From positions 19,050-83,049 of the forward strand of contig CANEFX010000011.1 in assembly GCA_947426945.1 (NCBI GenBank): a DNA stretch of 64,000 nt, read 5' to 3'. Below the pieces are notes generated by a model. That model saw only the letters and a list, made by a program, of their open reading frames with translations, had not been told where the DNA came from and made no database searches. Positions 53,144 to 61,233 of the stretch are shown piece by piece (the stretch's first letter is position 1; every line of letters starts with the position of its first letter). Source of the DNA: an uncultured Bacillota bacterium (lineage in GTDB: Bacteria > Bacillota > Clostridia > Oscillospirales > Oscillospiraceae). The translations under genes and the position numbers were made by a program.

Positions 53144-54370
53144 TTATACCGGGCTGCGGTCCCGCAGCCAGCTGGGCATGGGTCGGGCTTTCACGCTGGA
53201 GACGATGCCCATGGCGGCGAAGAGGGTGATGATGGACGACCCGCCGTAGCTGATGAAGGGGAGGGTCAGCCCCATGACAGGCAGGACAAACAGGCACATG
53301 CCCACGTTGAAGGTGATCTGGGCCAGCAGCATCCCCGCCATGCCCATGCACACATAGGCATTGAAGGGGGAGCTGGCGTGCCGGCCCACCCACACGCACC
53401 GCAGGACGATGAGAGAGAGAAGGATCAGCAGGGCCATGCAGCCCACCAGCCCCAGTTCCTCGCCGCAGACAGCGTAGATAAAGTCGGTGTGCCGGGCGGG
53501 GAGGGCGTCGCTGCTGAGGGACTGGGTTTGGATGCCATGGAGGTAACCCTGGCCGAACAGCTTTCCCGAGCCGATGGCCAGGACGGATCTGGTCTGCTGC
53601 CAGCCCCTCCCTCTGACGTCCAGGCTGTGGTCAAAGACAACCCGGAAGCGCATGATGCGGTAGTCGGTCCACCAGCGGGTCTCGGGCAGGAAGAACAGCC
53701 AGAAAATGACTGCTGCCAGGATGATCCCCCCTCCTACCAGTACAAACCACCGCAGCTTGACTCCCGAGGCCCAGGCCATGGAGACGAAAATCATCATATA
53801 GATGACGCACATGCCGAAGTCGCCGCAGATGGCGGCGATAAGGCCCAGCATAAAGACGGTATGTCCGCCGATCTGGAGGATGGAGGGGATGGAGCTGATA
53901 TCCAGCTCCCGGTCCTGTATTTTTACAATCTGGAGGGCCAGTAGCAGAATAAAGGAGATCTTGACGATCTCATTGGGCTGGACGTCCATGGGAAACTTGG
54001 GGATGATGCGGGAGATGACCAGCCAGTTCAGATTGCCGGAGTTGTAATCCTCCCCCAGAGGGGTGAGGAGGAGGAGGATAAAGAGCACGTTAAAGGCCAG
54101 CAGCGGCTTCCAGCGCTTTTCCACAAAGAGCTGGAAATCCACAAAGGTGAGCAGCATATAGGCCACCGTACCCAGGATAATGGCGACGAGCTGGACAAAT
54201 ATAAAGCGCATCCAGCGCGGCTCTCCAAGCGGTCCTCCAAGGTACTGAGTGGCGGAGAAGATGAGGACCAGCCCGAAGCCGCTGGCGGCCAGGCACAGAC
54301 CCAGCAGGATCACATCGCCTTTTTTAAAAAATTCTTTGATCGGAGAGAATATCAGAGACAAAAAGGACAC
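53144..54370 (-). CDS. FtsW/RodA/SpoVE-family peptidoglycan glycosyltransferase
   Basis: 408 aa from the GTG at 54368-54370; GGGAGGTGA lies about 13 nt upstream, so the exact start is uncertain (a longer in-frame reading begins at 54514). About 10 membrane helices. Family motifs: PNEIVKISFILLLALQI (PNGARRW/PSE-type), RGWQQTRSVLAIGSGKLFGQ, ARHTDFIYAVCGEELGLVGC (the DF.....EE.G motif with catalytic Asp) and LPFISYGGSSIITLFAAMGI. A SEDS glycosyltransferase that polymerises lipid II; the RodA-like insertion ITFNVGMCLFVLPVMGL is compatible with a rod-shape role. Confidence 0.9.
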   Translation of the reverse strand: MSFLSLIFSPIKEFFKKGDVILLGLCLAASGFGLVLIFSATQYLGGPLGEPRWMRFIFVQLVAIILGTVAYMLLTFVDFQLFVEKRWKPLLAFNVLFILLLLTPLGEDYNSGNLNWLVISRIIPKFPMDVQPNEIVKISFILLLALQIVKIQDRELDISSIPSILQIGGHTVFMLGLIAAICGDFGMCVIYMMIFVSMAWASGVKLRWFVLVGGGIILAAVIFWLFFLPETRWWTDYRIMRFRVVFDHSLDVRGRGWQQTRSVLAIGSGKLFGQGYLHGIQTQSLSSDALPARHTDFIYAVCGEELGLVGCMALLILLSLIVLRCVWVGRHASSPFNAYVCMGMAGMLLAQITFNVGMCLFVLPVMGLTLPFISYGGSSIITLFAAMGIVSSVKARPMPSWLRDRSPV

Positions 54371-54518
54371 GGCCTCAGGCTCACCTCCCTCGTCGGTACA
54401 AAGTCTGATCCAAAGCGGACCCGCTTCGCCGGGCTCCGCTTTGGGGGCGGCTTTGCCGCACCCTGAAAAATCATTTCTATATTTTATCACATTTTGCTGG
54501 AAAGGGAAACCCAATCTG

Positions 54519-54527
54519 TGCTATAAT
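54519..54527 (+). promoter_or_regulatory. Extended -10 promoter of tsaE-tsaB-upp
   Basis: TGCTATAAT: a consensus -10 (54522-54527) with the extended TG and no matching -35. Confidence 0.55.
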
Positions 54528-54568
54528 GCTTAAGAACCTGAAAATTTTCTGTGAACGGGGGAAGGCCG

Positions 54569-54994
54569 GTGGAATTTGTCACCAGCAGCGAGCGTGAGAC
54601 GGAGGAGCTGGGGGCCCGGCTGGCTGAAAAGCTGAAGCCGGGCGCGGTGGTCGCTTTCACCGGCGATCTGGGGGCAGGCAAGACCGCCTTTACCCGGGGG
54701 CTGGCTCGGGGACTGGGAATAGCGGGCTGGATAACCAGCCCCACCTTCACCATTGTCAACGAGTACGAGGGGGGGCGGCTGCCTTTGTTTCACTTTGACA
54801 TGTACCGTCTTGGCTCCCCCGACGAGCTGTTTGACATCGGCTGGGAGGATTACCTGGCCCGGAGAGGCGTGTGCGCTGTGGAGTGGAGCGAGAATGTCTC
54901 CGACGCCCTGGAGGAGGACGTCATTTCGGTGGAAATTCGCCGGGGGGAGACCGACAGCCGGCGCGTCATCACCATTGAGGGGGTGTTCCTGTGA
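54569..54994 (+). CDS. tsaE: tRNA t6A biosynthesis ATPase TsaE
   Basis: 141 aa. GTG start at 54569 (GGGGGA 6-7 nt upstream); an in-frame GTG at 54551 would add six residues. P-loop GDLGAGKTAFTRGLARGLG, followed by SPTFTIVNEYEGG, HFDMYRLGSPDELFDIGWED and CAVEWSENV, all family hallmarks. With TsaB and TsaD it installs threonylcarbamoyl-adenosine at position 37 of tRNAs reading ANN codons. Overlaps tsaB by 4 nt (GTGA). Confidence 0.95.
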   Translation: MEFVTSSERETEELGARLAEKLKPGAVVAFTGDLGAGKTAFTRGLARGLGIAGWITSPTFTIVNEYEGGRLPLFHFDMYRLGSPDELFDIGWEDYLARRGVCAVEWSENVSDALEEDVISVEIRRGETDSRRVITIEGVFL

Positions 54995-55731
54995 ACATCT
55001 TAGCCTTGGAGTCGTCGGCGACGGCCTGCTCCGCGGCCCTGTGCCGGGACGGAGCACTGATTGCCCAGTCCTTCCAGTGCAGCGGCCTGACCCACAGCCG
55101 GACCCTGATGCCGATGATAAACGATATGTTGAAAAATTGCGGTGAGAGCCTTGACGGCGTGAGCGTTATCGCGGTGGCCGCCGGACCGGGCTCCTTCACC
55201 GGCCTGCGTATCGGGGTGGCTGCCGCCAAGGGGCTGGCCTGGGCCGGAGAAAAGCTCTGCGCGCCCTGCTCCACGCTGGAATCCATGGCCTGGCCCCTGG
55301 CGCACCTGGAGGGAAAATTAATTGTCTGTACCATGGACGCCCGCCGGAAGCAGGTGTACAACGCACTGTTCCGGGCCAGGGGAGACGGACTGGAGCGTCT
55401 CAGTCCCGACCGGGCCGTCTCGCTGGCCGAGCTGGGGGAGGAGCTGAAAAAATTCCAGGAAATGAAAATAGTCGTTGGCGACGGGGCCCGGCTGTGCTAT
55501 AATACCCTGAGAGAGGAAGTTTCCGGCCTGGCGCTGGCCCCCGTCCACCTGCGGATGCAGAGCGCCTGGGGAGTCGCCCGGGCGGCGGAGGAGTTGATCG
55601 CCTCCGGCGGCCTGGTGCCGGCGGCGGAGCTGGCCCCTGTCTACCACCGCCTGTCTCAGGCAGAGCGGGAGCGATTGGAACGTGAGCGGAACACAAAATT
55701 TACGATAGAAGGGGATCAAAAAAATGTATAA
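54991..55731 (+). CDS. tsaB: tRNA t6A biosynthesis protein TsaB
   Basis: 246 aa. GTG start overlapping the tsaE stop. [19 protein letters not shown] opening, [20 protein letters not shown] (ASKHA dimerisation site) and [17 protein letters not shown] are diagnostic. It forms the TsaB-TsaD scaffold. The gene overlaps upp by 8 nt. The usual companions rimI and tsaD are not next to it. Confidence 0.95.
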   Translation: MNILALESSATACSAALCRDGALIAQSFQCSGLTHSRTLMPMINDMLKNCGESLDGVSVIAVAAGPGSFTGLRIGVAAAKGLAWAGEKLCAPCSTLESMAWPLAHLEGKLIVCTMDARRKQVYNALFRARGDGLERLSPDRAVSLAELGEELKKFQEMKIVVGDGARLCYNTLREEVSGLALAPVHLRMQSAWGVARAAEELIASGGLVPAAELAPVYHRLSQAERERLERERNTKFTIEGDQKNV

Positions 55732-56359
55732 CGAAAAGGTACACATTCTGGACCATCCGCTGCTTCAGCACAAGCTGACCATCCTCCGGGACGAGACCAC
55801 CGGCGTGAAGGAGTTTAGAGAGATCGTCTCGGAAATCGCCGCCCTGGAGTGCTACGAGGCCACCCGAGACCTGCCTCTGGAGGACGTCGAGGTCAAGACC
55901 CCCATCACTACCAGTACCTTTAAAACCCTTGCGGGGAAGAAGCTGGCCGTGGTGCCCATTCTTCGGGCCGGCCTGGGCATGGTGGACGGCATTATCAAGA
56001 TGATCCCCTCCGCCAAGGTGGGCCACATCGGTCTGTACCGGGACCCAGAGACCCACAAGCCCGTGGAGTACTACTGCAAGATGCCCGCCGATATCGCCGA
56101 GCGGGATGTGATTGTGCTGGACCCCATGCTGGCCACCGGCGGCTCCGCCTCCGCGGCCATCACCTTTATCAAGGGCTACGGCTGCAAGCACATCAAGCTG
56201 ATGAATGTGCTGGCTGCCCCTGAGGGGATCGAGTGCATTATAAAGGACCACCCAGATGTGGAGATCTATGTGGCCGGGGTGGACGAGAAGCTCAACGAGC
56301 ACGCCTATATCGTCCCCGGCCTGGGCGACGCCGGCGACCGTATCTTCGGTACTAAATAA
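55724..56359 (+). CDS. upp: Uracil phosphoribosyltransferase
   Basis: 211 aa. Start at 55724 with AAGGGGAT upstream. Type-I PRTase: [40 protein letters not shown], the PRPP loop [18 protein letters not shown] and the uracil-binding C-terminus [17 protein letters not shown]. Salvages uracil to UMP. Overlaps tsaB by 8 nt, so it is translated from the same mRNA. Confidence 0.97.
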   Translation: MYNEKVHILDHPLLQHKLTILRDETTGVKEFREIVSEIAALECYEATRDLPLEDVEVKTPITTSTFKTLAGKKLAVVPILRAGLGMVDGIIKMIPSAKVGHIGLYRDPETHKPVEYYCKMPADIAERDVIVLDPMLATGGSASAAITFIKGYGCKHIKLMNVLAAPEGIECIIKDHPDVEIYVAGVDEKLNEHAYIVPGLGDAGDRIFGTK

Positions 56360-56367
56360 AAGGAGTG

Positions 56368-56396
56368 AGCGCCCGGCCCGAAAGGGCCGGGTGCTT
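56368..56396 (+). terminator. upp terminator
   Basis: 12-bp stem AGCGCCCGGCCC/GGGCCGGGTGCT (one G-U pair) with GAAA loop, followed by TCCGCTT. The ABC-F promoter begins 5 nt later. Confidence 0.7.
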
Positions 56397-56400
56397 CCGC

Positions 56401-56429
56401 TTGACAAACTGTCCGGTACATGGTATGCT
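56401..56429 (+). promoter_or_regulatory. Promoter of the ABC-F gene
   Basis: -35 TTGACA (56401-56406), 17-nt spacer, -10 TATGCT (56424-56429). Confidence 0.85.
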
Positions 56430-56459
56430 GTCCCCAGCAAACAGATTGGAGGCGGGAAG

Positions 56460-56480
56460 ATGCGCAAGACCACTTGCTGA
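56460..56480 (+). CDS. Six-residue leader peptide of the ABC-F gene
   Basis: ATG CGC AAG ACC ACT TGC TGA encodes MRKTTC. GGAGGCGGG is 3-9 nt upstream. It lies 30 nt after the predicted promoter and ahead of competing hairpins, the layout of ribosome-stalling leaders that control antibiotic-resistance ABC-F genes. Confidence 0.6.
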   Translation: MRKTTC

Positions 56481-56484
56481 TTCT

Positions 56485-56532
56485 ATGACAGGAATGTTTT
56501 GGAGAGCCGCAGGGACGGCTCTGTTCTGTCAT
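56485..56532 (+). promoter_or_regulatory. Leader hairpin (candidate antiterminator/anti-RBS arm)
   Basis: ATGACAG (56485-56491) pairs with CTGTCAT (56526-56532), enclosing AGAGCCG/CGGCTCT (56503-56509, 56516-56522). CTGTCATG (56526-56533) can alternatively pair with CATGACAG (56637-56644) next to the ABC-F ribosome site. Confidence 0.5.
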
Positions 56533-56597
56533 GGGTCCGCAGGAGGAGAGGCGCAGTCTTCCCCTTTCGGCTCATATGGGCGTATTGTGCCCCTGCC

Positions 56598-56630
56598 GCC
56601 GCGAGAGGGAGGTCCCTCTTGCGGCTTTTT
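56598..56630 (+). terminator. Attenuator terminator upstream of the ABC-F gene
   Basis: 12-13-bp stem GCCGCGAGAGGG/CCCTCTTGCGGC (one G-U pair) with a small loop, then TTTTT (56626-56630), 25 nt before the start codon of the ABC-F gene. Confidence 0.7.
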
Positions 56631-56655
56631 CGCGCGCATGACAGGAGGGAACAAT

Positions 56656-58134
56656 ATGTCGCAGATTACCATACAAAATCTGAGCTTTACCTACGATGGG
56701 GATCATGTCCCGGTGTTTGAAAACCTGAACCTTCAGCTGGATACCAACTGGAAGCTGGGGCTGGTGGGGCGCAACGGCCGGGGCAAGACCACTTTGCTCC
56801 GCCTGCTGGCGGGGGAGCTGGAGGGCCGGGGGACCATTTCCCTGGGACAGCCCTGCCTGCGCTGGCCCGGGACGGTGGACGGTCCGGACCGGCGGACGCT
56901 GGATATTCTGCTGGAGGAGATCCCGCCCGGAGAGGAGTGGCGGCTTTCCTGGGAGTTGTCCAGACTGGGGCTGGGAGAGGAGGTGCTGGACCGGCCCTTT
57001 TCCACCCTCAGCGGCGGGGAGCAGACCCGGGCTCTGCTGGCCGCCTTGTTTCTGGACGAGGGAGCTTATCCCATGGTCGACGAGCCCACCAACCACCTGG
57101 ACGGACCGGGACGGGCGATGATGTCCAATTACCTCCGGACGCTGGATCGGGGCTTTCTGCTGGTGTCCCACGACCGGGCCTTTCTGGACGGCTGTGTGGA
57201 CCACGTTCTGGCCCTGAACCAGACCGGCCCGGAGCTGGTCCGAGGGACCTTTTCGTCCTGGTTCCGGGACAAGGAGGACCGAGATCGGGGGGAGGCCGCC
57301 CGGAATGAGAGGCTGAAAGGGGAAATCCGACGGCTGGAGCAGGCGGCAAAACGGACGTCCATCTGGTCGGACAGGGTGGAGCAGACCAAATGCGGCTCCA
57401 AAAACTCCGGCCTGCGCCCCGACCGGGGATTTATCGGCCACAAGTCGGCCAAGATGATGCAGCGGGCCAAGAACATCGAGGACCGGCAGCAACGGGCCAT
57501 CCAGGAGAAATCCGCCCTGCTGAAGGATGTGGAGAGGGCGGACAGTTTGAAGCTGACCCCACTGGTTTACCACAGTGCCCGTCTGCTGGAGGGGCGGGAC
57601 CTGGCCGTCTCCTACCCGGGCATGGCCGGGGGGGCGGTGAGCTTCACCTTGCGGCAGGGGGACCGGCTGTGTTTGGACGGGAGTAACGGATCGGGCAAGA
57701 CCAGCTTGCTGCGGATGGCCCTGGGGGAGGAGGTCCCCCACGCCGGGACCCTGTTCCGGGCCTCGGGGCTGAAAATTTCCTATGTTCCCCAGAGGGCGGA
57801 TCACCTGCGGGGAAACCCCGTGTCCTGGGCGGAGGGACAGGGAATCGACCGGACCCGATTCCTCACCGTCCTGCGCAAGCTGGATTTTTCCCGGGCGCTG
57901 TTTGAGCGGGACATGGGGGAGTACAGTGCCGGCCAGCAGAAGAAAGTGCTGCTGGCGGCCAGCCTGTGCCAAAGCGCCCACCTGTATGTATGGGACGAGC
58001 CGCTGAACTATGTCGACCTGTTTTCACGGATACAGATTGAGGAGCTGCTCCTCCAGTACCGGCCCACCCTCCTATTTGTGGAGCATGACCGGGTCTTTCG
58101 GGAGAAAATTGCCACTCAGGTGGTACAGCTGTGA
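56656..58134 (+). CDS. ABC-F ribosomal protection-type ATPase, Lsa-like
   Basis: 492 aa, close to LsaA (~498). Start at 56656 with AGGAGGGAA upstream. Two ABC domains without membrane parts: first Walker A GRNGRGKTTLLRLL, signature LSGGEQTRALLA, EPTNHLDGPGR; second Walker A GSNGSGKTSLLRMA (LDGSNGSGKT), signature YSAGQQKKVLLA and WDEPLNYVDLF. The opening TNWKLGLVGRNGRGKTTLLR and the DEPLNYVD variant are characteristic of the Lsa/Vga branch that dislodges lincosamides, streptogramin A and pleuromutilins from the ribosome. Preceded by a leader peptide and attenuator. Convergent with a Vat-like gene. Confidence 0.9.
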   Translation: MSQITIQNLSFTYDGDHVPVFENLNLQLDTNWKLGLVGRNGRGKTTLLRLLAGELEGRGTISLGQPCLRWPGTVDGPDRRTLDILLEEIPPGEEWRLSWELSRLGLGEEVLDRPFSTLSGGEQTRALLAALFLDEGAYPMVDEPTNHLDGPGRAMMSNYLRTLDRGFLLVSHDRAFLDGCVDHVLALNQTGPELVRGTFSSWFRDKEDRDRGEAARNERLKGEIRRLEQAAKRTSIWSDRVEQTKCGSKNSGLRPDRGFIGHKSAKMMQRAKNIEDRQQRAIQEKSALLKDVERADSLKLTPLVYHSARLLEGRDLAVSYPGMAGGAVSFTLRQGDRLCLDGSNGSGKTSLLRMALGEEVPHAGTLFRASGLKISYVPQRADHLRGNPVSWAEGQGIDRTRFLTVLRKLDFSRALFERDMGEYSAGQQKKVLLAASLCQSAHLYVWDEPLNYVDLFSRIQIEELLLQYRPTLLFVEHDRVFREKIATQVVQL

Positions 58135-58135
58135 A

Positions 58136-58167
58136 AAGAAGCCCGCTGAGCAATCAGCGGGCTTCTT
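58136..58167. terminator. Bidirectional terminator between ABC-F and Vat-like genes
   Basis: 14-bp perfect stem AAGAAGCCCGCTGA/TCAGCGGGCTTCTT with a GCAA loop. Confidence 0.85.
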
Positions 58168-58174
58168 GGATGAG

Positions 58175-58807
58175 TCAGGCCTGACACAGCTTATTCAAAT
58201 CTCCGGACTGAATGGCATCCAGGCTGGCGGCGATTTTTTCGGCGGGCCAGTCCCACCACCGCAATGCCTGGAGTCGGGTAATCTCCGGATCGGAGAAGCG
58301 CTTGCGGATAAGTCTGGCGGGTACGCCGCCCACGATGGCATAGGGCGGTACGTCTTTTGTGACCACGGCCCGGGCGGCAATGATAGCGCCGTCTCCAATA
58401 GTGACGCCGGCCAGGATAACGGACTCATAGCCGATCCAAACGTCATTTCCTACGATAATATCGCCTTTATTGTCCCAGGCCTCCGGAATGCGTTCCACGT
58501 CCAGACCCCACTCTTCGAAGAGGACGGGGAAGATGTAGGTGGACAGGGAGCGCTGAGTGTGGTTGGCGCTGTTGAACAGAAATTTTGCTCCGCAGGCAAT
58601 GGAACAGAATTTACCGATAATCAGCCGTTCGTGGTTGATGGGGTAGTGGTAAAGGACGTTATTGCGCTGAAAATCCCTGGGGTCGTTGACAAAATCGTCA
58701 TAAATGGTGTAATCCCCCACCTGGATGGAGGGATCTGTCACCACGTTTTGCAGATAGACTGTGCTGTGCCCCTGAGAGCGGGGATAAATTTTCCATGGCG
58801 GGATCAT
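58175..58807 (-). CDS. Vat/CatB-like xenobiotic acyltransferase (hexapeptide-repeat)
   Basis: 210 aa. Start at 58807 with CAGGAGGTTTTG upstream. Left-handed beta-helix acetyltransferase: GDYTIYDDFVNDPRDF, VLYHYPINHERLIIGKFCSI, the catalytic His in FNSANHTQRSLSTY, then GDIIVGNDVWIGYESVILAG and VVTKDVPPYAIVGGVPARLI. Very close in layout to Vat streptogramin A acetyltransferases, less so to CatB. Uses acetyl-CoA to inactivate a drug. The start codon is buried in a 10-bp hairpin (58798-58848), suggesting inducible translation. Confidence 0.88.
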   Translation of the reverse strand: MIPPWKIYPRSQGHSTVYLQNVVTDPSIQVGDYTIYDDFVNDPRDFQRNNVLYHYPINHERLIIGKFCSIACGAKFLFNSANHTQRSLSTYIFPVLFEEWGLDVERIPEAWDNKGDIIVGNDVWIGYESVILAGVTIGDGAIIAARAVVTKDVPPYAIVGGVPARLIRKRFSDPEITRLQALRWWDWPAEKIAASLDAIQSGDLNKLCQA

Positions 58808-58848
58808 TTCAAAACCTCCTGAATCATTTTATTTGTCCATGATCCCGC
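58798..58848 (-). promoter_or_regulatory. Translational attenuator hairpin over the Vat-like start codon
   Basis: Perfect 10-bp inverted repeat GCGGGATCAT (58839-58848, minus) and ATGATCCCGC (58798-58807, minus); the second arm contains the start codon and the 31-nt loop holds AGGAGG. Its 5' arm is inside the leader reading frame 58824-58862. Confidence 0.65.
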
Positions 58849-58862
58849 TGAGGACAATGCAT
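58824..58862 (-). CDS. Candidate 12-residue leader peptide of the Vat-like gene
   Basis: Minus-strand ATG at 58860-58862, peptide MHCPQRDHGQIK, stop 16 nt before the Vat-like start codon. GGGGTGG lies upstream at a rather long spacing. A second, two-codon frame (ATG CCT TGA) begins closer to that ribosome site. A ribosome on the leader would open the hairpin, as in cat and erm leaders (inference). Confidence 0.4.
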   Translation of the reverse strand: MHCPQRDHGQIK

Positions 58863-58900
58863 CGCTTCAAGGCATACCACCCCTTTCACTGCCGGCCCGT

Positions 58901-59380
58901 TCAGACAGAATCCTGCCAGCCCTTACAAACGTCAATCCAGCCCAGGGAGCGGGAGTACTCCGCCAGCTCGCCGCAGGAGAGCTCAATGGCGGAGTTTCCG
59001 CTGCCGGCGGCGGGGAAAACCGTGTCAAACCGCTGGAGGGATATATCCAGGTAGGTGCGCACTCCCGCCGGGTTGCCGAAGGGGCACACCCCCCCGATGG
59101 CGTGGCCAGTAAAAGCGGACACCTGTTCTGGGGTAAGCATTTTGGCTTTGGTATGAAATATGGCCTTGTACCTTCCGTTGTCGATCTTGGCATCCCCGGC
59201 GGTCACGATGAGGACGCAGCCTTCCTCCACCAGAAAGGACAGGGTCTTGGCAATGCGGGCGGGGATAACTCCCACCGCCTGGGCGGCCAGCTCCACTGTG
59301 GCGCTGGAGACTGGAAATTCCAGAATATCCCCCTCCCGGCCCAGAGGGCGGAAATAGTCCCGGACTTTTTCAATAGACAT
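58901..59380 (-). CDS. YbaK/EbsC-family aminoacyl-tRNA deacylase
   Basis: 159 aa. Start at 59380 with GGAGGGCTGAGGG upstream. Family features: VELAAQAVGVIPARIAKTLS, FLVEEGCVLIVTAGDAKIDN, FTGHAIGGVCPFGNPAGVRT and the C-terminal NSAIELSCGELAEYSRS. It clears mischarged tRNAs such as Cys-tRNA(Pro) or free-standing related errors. Overlaps no neighbour; the thioesterase gene ends 3 nt upstream, so the two are co-transcribed. Confidence 0.93.
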   Translation of the reverse strand: MSIEKVRDYFRPLGREGDILEFPVSSATVELAAQAVGVIPARIAKTLSFLVEEGCVLIVTAGDAKIDNGRYKAIFHTKAKMLTPEQVSAFTGHAIGGVCPFGNPAGVRTYLDISLQRFDTVFPAAGSGNSAIELSCGELAEYSRSLGWIDVCKGWQDSV

Positions 59381-59383
59381 CCC

Positions 59384-59776
59384 TCAGCCCTCCAGCTTTT
59401 TCGAAGTTTTGGCCAAAAACCGCTCGTCGGTGACGATAAACCGCTCGTGAGTTCCCTGACCGATGGGACCTCTTTCGTCGTAAGCAGCTACCTTCAGTAC
59501 CAGCCGTTTGCCGTCCACCTCGGTGACCTCGCTCTCCGCCCAGATCCGCATTCCCACGGGGGTGGCGCTGTCATGGGAGACGGCTAGCTTCGTCCCCACG
59601 GTGCTCTGCCCCTTCTCCAGACAGGGAGCGATGGACTTCCAGGCCGCCTCCTCCATCAAGGCGCACATGAAAGGGGTACCGAACACAGGCAGGGCGCCGG
59701 AACAGGCTGCCTGGGCGGTGTTGTTCTCATTTACAATGGTCTCGGCCCGGCCCTTCAGGCCGACTGTAACAGACAT
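59384..59776 (-). CDS. FlK-like hotdog thioesterase
   Basis: 130 aa. Start at 59776 with AAAGGAGGACA upstream. Hotdog fold: FGTPFMCALMEEAAWKS helix, GTKLAVSHDSATPVG, and terminal IGQGTHERFIVTDERF. Thr34, Glu42 and His68 have the same spacing as the catalytic Thr42, Glu50 and His76 of fluoroacetyl-CoA thioesterase FlK. The true acyl-CoA is not known. Co-transcribed with the YbaK-like deacylase. Confidence 0.88.
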   Translation of the reverse strand: MSVTVGLKGRAETIVNENNTAQAACSGALPVFGTPFMCALMEEAAWKSIAPCLEKGQSTVGTKLAVSHDSATPVGMRIWAESEVTEVDGKRLVLKVAAYDERGPIGQGTHERFIVTDERFLAKTSKKLEG

Positions 59777-59941
59777 TGGTGTGTCCTCCTTTATCTTTGG
59801 TTGCCTGATTATATCACAGGGAAGGAGAGAAATCCAGTAGGGGGAGCCCTCTATGCTGCCCCATTTTCTACTTCTGTAATGCAGGGGCTGCCGGCCTCAA
59901 TGGCTCGTTTGAATGGAGGACGACAGGACAGAGCTTGCCTC

Positions 59942-61219
59942 CTACATCTCGGAGCGGATATCTGCCATGGCGTTAAGCACCACCCAGTTCTGAGGGAAGG
60001 GCCGGTCCAGGTTCCAGTAGCCTGCGCCGTACAGCCCATAGTCAAGGGCCAGGTTCAGCTTGGCCTGGATGGACCGGGCGTCCTCAAACCAGACCTCGTG
60101 CTCTCCGCCTTGGTCGTCTACATACCGGAACCAGGGAGCCTGGGCCTGCTCGTCGTACCGGATGGCGGCATGGCGGTTCCAGGCCAGGCGGACGGCCTCC
60201 ACGTTGTTCAGCGATCGTGCCCGGCTGCCCTGCCGGAATGGCAGAGTCCAGTCGTAGCCGTAGTTGGGGACTCCCAAAAAGAGCTGGTTAGGGGTGAATT
60301 CAGTGAGGGCGTATTCCACTACGCGGCGCACCTGGGGCAGAGGAGCTACTGCCATGGGTGGGCTGGTCAGATTGCCCCACTCGTAGGTCATCAACAGGGC
60401 AAAGTCCACCGACTGGGCGATGAGATGGTAGTCGATACCTTCATACAGCCGTCCCGGCTGGCTGGCGGAGGTTTTGGGAGCCAGAGCGGCCATCAGAGGC
60501 CGTCCGCTGGGGGCCAGAGCCCGGCGCAGGCGGGACAGGAAACGGGCGTATGCCCGGGCATCCTCTGCCTGGACAAACTCAAAGTCCACATCTACCCACT
60601 GGTAGCCCTTCCGGTCCGCCGTGCGGACGATCTCCTCAATCAGTTCCTTCTGATCTTCTTCATCCTCCAGCAGCTCGTGAGCCAGCTCTCCGGAGAAGCG
60701 CTCGTCTCTGTCCAGGTTGGACAAGTGCAGGACGGGAGCCACCCGGCTCTGGAGGGCGGCGTTCACCAGGGCCTCATCCCGGAGAGGAATCAGCTCCTCC
60801 TCGTCAAAGCGGTAGGTAAAGGGGGTGAGGAGGGACAGATAGGGCAGGGTGGACCGGAGCAGGTCCCGGTCAACGGTTGGGTAAGCGTAGGCGTTGACGG
60901 AGAGAGTTCCTCTGGGGCGGGAGGCATATTTTACTACGATGACCTGCCCGGGATATAGCAGGTCCCGGCCCTGGAGCGCCGGGTTGTTGCGCAGCAGTTG
61001 GGCCGCAGTGGTATTGTGCATCTGGGCGATGGAGTACAGCGAGTCCCCCGCCCTGACAATGTGGGTCAGCTCCGGATACTGGACCACAATGGTCTGGCCC
61101 ACCACCAGCTGTGAGGGGTCGGGAAGCTGGTTGTCCTGGAGCAGCCGCTCCATGGAAACGCCGTACTGCTGGGCCAGTCGGTACATGGTGTCGCCAGGCT
61201 GGACGACATGGATGTCCAT
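59942..61219 (-). CDS. LysM-GH18 spore cortex-type glucosaminidase (SleL/YaaH-like)
   Basis: 425 aa. Start at 61219 with AAAGGAGGAA upstream. Two N-terminal LysM repeats (VVQPGDTMYRLAQQYGVSME, HIVRAGDSLYSIAQMHNTTA) followed by a GH18 domain with WVDVDFEFV (DxDxE catalytic motif) and LLMTYEWG, ending near MADIRSEM. No signal peptide is evident, as in SleL, which reaches the cortex from the forespore. It cleaves cortical peptidoglycan during germination. Paired with an amidase gene 14 nt upstream. Confidence 0.92.
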   Translation of the reverse strand: MDIHVVQPGDTMYRLAQQYGVSMERLLQDNQLPDPSQLVVGQTIVVQYPELTHIVRAGDSLYSIAQMHNTTAAQLLRNNPALQGRDLLYPGQVIVVKYASRPRGTLSVNAYAYPTVDRDLLRSTLPYLSLLTPFTYRFDEEELIPLRDEALVNAALQSRVAPVLHLSNLDRDERFSGELAHELLEDEEDQKELIEEIVRTADRKGYQWVDVDFEFVQAEDARAYARFLSRLRRALAPSGRPLMAALAPKTSASQPGRLYEGIDYHLIAQSVDFALLMTYEWGNLTSPPMAVAPLPQVRRVVEYALTEFTPNQLFLGVPNYGYDWTLPFRQGSRARSLNNVEAVRLAWNRHAAIRYDEQAQAPWFRYVDDQGGEHEVWFEDARSIQAKLNLALDYGLYGAGYWNLDRPFPQNWVVLNAMADIRSEM

Positions 61220-61233
61220 AGAGATTCCTCCTT

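Noticed and set aside
56365..56655. In-frame 97-codon upstream extension of the ABC-F protein from a GTG at 56365
   Set aside because: It would run through the upp terminator, the ABC-F promoter and the attenuator; Lsa homologues start at the ATG at 56656 with its own AGGAGGG.
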